Source: Actinomycetota bacterium
GTDB taxonomy: Bacteria; Actinomycetota; Actinomycetes; S36-B12
Direction: 5' to 3'
Assembly (NCBI GenBank): GCA_003506065.1
Contig: DNXA01000019.1
Span: 1 to 8,307, forward strand
Length of the DNA stretch: 8,307 bases
Positions 6,194 to 8,307 of the stretch are shown one piece after another; position 1 is the stretch's first letter, and every line of letters starts with the position of its first letter. The notes beneath the pieces were generated by a model. The model made no database searches, had not been told where the DNA came from, and was given only the letters and a program-made list of their open reading frames with translations. The position numbers and the translations under genes were made by a program.

Positions 6194-7228
6194 ATGGATC
6201 TGGTCACAGTCTGGTTTGTTGTTATTGCCTTCTTCTGGATTGGTTATTTCATTCTGGACGGCTTCGATCTTGGCGTGGGCACTCTGCTACCACTCATTGG
6301 CAGGAACGAGGTTGATCGCCGCGTCCTTATCAATGCGATCGGGCCCGTCTGGGACGGCAATGAGGTCTGGCTTGTCGTTGCTGGTGCTGCGACATTTGCC
6401 GCGTTCCCGCTTTGGTACGCAACGATGTTCAGCGGCTTCTATCTGCTGTTCTTCGCAATCCTGATCGCACTCATCTTTCGCGGACTGGCCTTTGAGTACC
6501 GCGGCAAGCACGACTATGCCTCATGGCGCAGACGATGGGATGCGGCAATCGTCGTGGGTTCTGCCGTGCCAGCGTTTCTCTTTGGCGTCATCTTCGGCAA
6601 TGTCGTCGGAGGTTCCGCACTGGAGTCCATATCTGGTGACGCGTCCAATACAGATTCCATCAACTATGTCGGCAATGTCTTCGGACTCCTGAACCCCTTC
6701 TCATTGGTTCTGGGTGCCATGACTCTCACGGTATTCGCCACGCACGGTGCAATGTTCCTGGCACTGAAGACTTCAGGATCTGTCCATGCAGTTGCTCGCA
6801 GGACCGCGACTCAGATTGGCTTGGTCGCGGCCGTATTCGCTGTCGTGGCCTTGCTCTGGGCGCAGACATTCAGTGGACGTGTGGCGATCACGCTCCCGCT
6901 CGTGCTGCTTGCGGCGGTGTTCTGGCTTGCGGGCCTGGCGATGAATGTTCGCGATCGCAACGGCTGGGCCTTCTTGCTGAGTGCGGTCACCATCCTGTTT
7001 GCTGTGGCTGCACTGTTCCTTGGGCTCTATCCCAATGTCATGCCAAGTTCCATTGACTCGGCCTTCAACCTCACCGTGACGAATGCCTCGAGCCAGTCCT
7101 ACACACTCACCGTGATGACCATCGTGGCAGTCGTGATGACCCCACTTGTGCTGCTGTATCAGGGTTGGACCTACTGGGTGTTCCGCAAGCGCCTGACCAG
7201 CGCGATGATCCCTGTGGGAACCCTCTGA
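6194..7228 (+). CDS. cydB: Cytochrome bd ubiquinol oxidase subunit II
   Basis: A 344-residue, very hydrophobic protein with about eight membrane helices, the partner of CydA in the bd oxidase. Family motifs are clear: LDGFDLGVG at 21-29 (D22 and D25 area, proton pathway), GRNEVDRRVLINAIGPVWDGNEVWLV (36-61, with D54) split into helix and loop, FSGFYLLFF (79-87), FRGLAFEYR (95-103), and GNVFGLLNPFSLVLG (160-174). Length is typical of actinobacterial CydB and slightly shorter than E. coli's. ATG 6194 is preceded by GAGGA (6183-6187) with 6 bases of spacing. It begins 21 bases after the cydA stop and ends 33 bases before cydD, so co-transcription is almost certain. No small cydX-like gene fits in the gaps. 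Nothing abnormal is seen. Confidence 0.98.
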   Translation: MDLVTVWFVVIAFFWIGYFILDGFDLGVGTLLPLIGRNEVDRRVLINAIGPVWDGNEVWLVVAGAATFAAFPLWYATMFSGFYLLFFAILIALIFRGLAFEYRGKHDYASWRRRWDAAIVVGSAVPAFLFGVIFGNVVGGSALESISGDASNTDSINYVGNVFGLLNPFSLVLGAMTLTVFATHGAMFLALKTSGSVHAVARRTATQIGLVAAVFAVVALLWAQTFSGRVAITLPLVLLAAVFWLAGLAMNVRDRNGWAFLLSAVTILFAVAALFLGLYPNVMPSSIDSAFNLTVTNASSQSYTLTVMTIVAVVMTPLVLLYQGWTYWVFRKRLTSAMIPVGTL

Positions 7229-7261
7229 TACCAGGCGCGTGATACCGGTCAGAATGACCAG

Positions 7262-8307
7262 GTGAAACCCGTAGATCCGCGGCTGCTGAAGTACGCCCGC
7301 AGTTCTCGTGGATTCCTCGTCCTTGCAGTTCTCGTAGGGACTGCGATTGCCGTTGTGGTGATCGTGCAAGCTCGCCTGCTTTCGGGTGTCGTTGTCGATC
7401 TCACGTCTGGTGGGGCGAGTTGGGCAGATGTCACGCCTGCTGTCATCACGCTGGCACTGGTGTTTGCCGTGCGAGCGATGCTGCATTGGTGTGCCGAAGC
7501 CACAGCGTTTCGATCCTCAGCCCAGGCCAAGCGCGAACTGCGGGCATCTGCTGAAGCTGCTGTGATGCGCGGTGGTGAGTACGGCCCAGCGGGCACGCGA
7601 TCCGGAGAGACGGCAGCCCTGCTGTCCCGCGGCGTTGATGGCTTGGACTCGTACTACGCGAGGTACCTGCCTCAGTTGGTGCTCGCGGTCATCGTGCCGT
7701 TGACGATCCTGGCTGTAGTGCTCGGGGCTGATCTGCTGAGTGCAGTGATCCTGGCAGTGACCATCCCGCTGATCCCACTGTTCCTTGCTCTCATCGGGAT
7801 GTACACGCAGTCGCGCGTGGACCGGCAATGGCGAGTGCTTGGACAGCTCTCGGGTCACTTCCTTGATCTGGTGTCAGGACTGCCGACCTTGAAGGCCTTC
7901 GGCCGCGCCAAGGCACAGGAGCGAGCAATCAGGGGGATCGGCGAGGAGTACCGCTCATCAACAATGGGCGTCCTGCGCATCTCATTCCTGTCCTCACTCG
8001 TGCTGGAGCTTCTGGCCACCGTCTCTGTTGCGCTCGTGGCGGTCTCAGTCGGTCTGCGACTGGCCGAGGGTCAGATCGAGTACAGCGCGGCCCTGTTCAT
8101 ACTGATCCTTGCCCCGGAGGCCTATCTGCCACTGCGGATGGTCGGGCAGCAGTTTCACTCTGCAGCGGAGGGGATGGGCGCCGCGGAGCAGATATTTGCA
8201 CTCATCGAGTCGAGCCCTGTGCCGCAAGAGCCAGCTGCGGGTGTTCCTGATGAGATCACTGAACTCGGCGTCACTGGGCTGAGTGTGAGTTTTGGTGATC
8301 ATCAGGC
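7262..8307 (+). CDS. cydD: Thiol reductant ABC exporter subunit CydD (partial, runs off window)
   Basis: An open frame from GTG 7262 with 348 complete codons and no stop before the window ends. Translation begins KPVDPRLLKYARSSRGFL, the usual start of actinobacterial CydD. Six membrane helices lie at about 18-38, 58-78, 136-156, 160-180, 240-265 and 275-290, forming the exporter membrane domain. Characteristic stretches are LSRGVDGLDSYYARYLPQ (121-138), VSGLPTLKAFGRAKAQE (204-220) and LAPEAYLPLRMVGQQFHSAAEG (283-304, read across two helices). The nucleotide-binding domain is just starting (GLSVSFGDHQ); Walker A would lie beyond the edge. CydD pairs with CydC to export cysteine and glutathione to the outer side of the membrane, needed for heme insertion into cytochrome bd. 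In some actinobacteria the two are fused, which cannot be judged here. An in-frame TGA at 7256-7258 makes GTG 7262 the earliest start. No good ribosome site precedes it. Confidence 0.95.
   Translation, partial: MKPVDPRLLKYARSSRGFLVLAVLVGTAIAVVVIVQARLLSGVVVDLTSGGASWADVTPAVITLALVFAVRAMLHWCAEATAFRSSAQAKRELRASAEAAVMRGGEYGPAGTRSGETAALLSRGVDGLDSYYARYLPQLVLAVIVPLTILAVVLGADLLSAVILAVTIPLIPLFLALIGMYTQSRVDRQWRVLGQLSGHFLDLVSGLPTLKAFGRAKAQERAIRGIGEEYRSSTMGVLRISFLSSLVLELLATVSVALVAVSVGLRLAEGQIEYSAALFILILAPEAYLPLRMVGQQFHSAAEGMGAAEQIFALIESSPVPQEPAAGVPDEITELGVTGLSVSFGDHQ

Noticed and set aside
7254..7265. Four-codon upstream frame (ATG ACC AGG TGA) overlapping the cydD start
   Set aside because: Too short to distinguish from chance, with no ribosome site.
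6773..7486. 237-codon reverse-strand frame across the end of cydB and the start of cydD
   Set aside because: It spans two well-supported genes. The H-, R- and Q-rich composition is typical of the complement of membrane-protein codons.
1..8307. Mobile elements, CRISPR arrays, tRNA or rRNA genes, riboswitches
   Set aside because: No transposase or integrase motifs, spaced repeats, cloverleaf sequences or conserved riboswitch cores were seen, and gaps between genes are too small to hide most of them.

Overview
The window looks like ordinary chromosome of a moderately high-GC actinobacterium. The coding style (GC-rich third positions, GTG and TTG starts) and the best-recognised proteins (the EtfA tail, a sigma factor with the C-terminal extension of the ECF42 group, a short-Q-loop CydA, CydD) all fit that phylum. 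I cannot fix the genus. I see no transposase, phage gene, tRNA, rRNA or CRISPR array, and coding density is very high, with no gene-free stretch longer than about 150 bases.

Layout from left to right: (1) the last 38 codons of etfA, followed by a very strong perfect hairpin (149-197) that should end etf transcription. (2) A two-gene forward unit: a YCII/DGPF-domain protein (267-614) and an ECF42-type sigma factor with a C-terminal helical/TPR-like extension (625-1866). They are nearly touching, and a plausible ECF-type promoter sits directly on the downstream edge of the hairpin. (3) A two-gene reverse unit transcribed toward the sigma gene: a membrane-anchored HAMP-PP2C (SpoIIE/RsbU-type) phosphatase (4626-3178), then a secreted clan GH-A glycoside hydrolase (3141-1876). 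The hydrolase and sigma genes are tail to tail with only 9 bases between stop codons. (4) A 142-base divergent spacer. (5) A forward cytochrome bd operon: cydA (4769-6172), cydB (6194-7228) and the first two thirds of cydD (7262 to the window end).

Functional reading: CydA and CydB form the cytochrome bd quinol oxidase for respiration at low oxygen. CydD is half of the CydDC ABC exporter of cysteine/glutathione needed to assemble that oxidase. EtfA belongs to flavin electron transfer into the quinone pool, so both flanks concern respiration. The middle holds two regulatory or surface units. The sigma/DGPF pair is a known but functionally obscure association. The pairing of a transmembrane PP2C phosphatase with a secreted glycosidase is the least conventional arrangement here. 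I did not find a clearly new system; the points most worth checking are the self-regulation of the sigma unit and the phosphatase-glycosidase pair.
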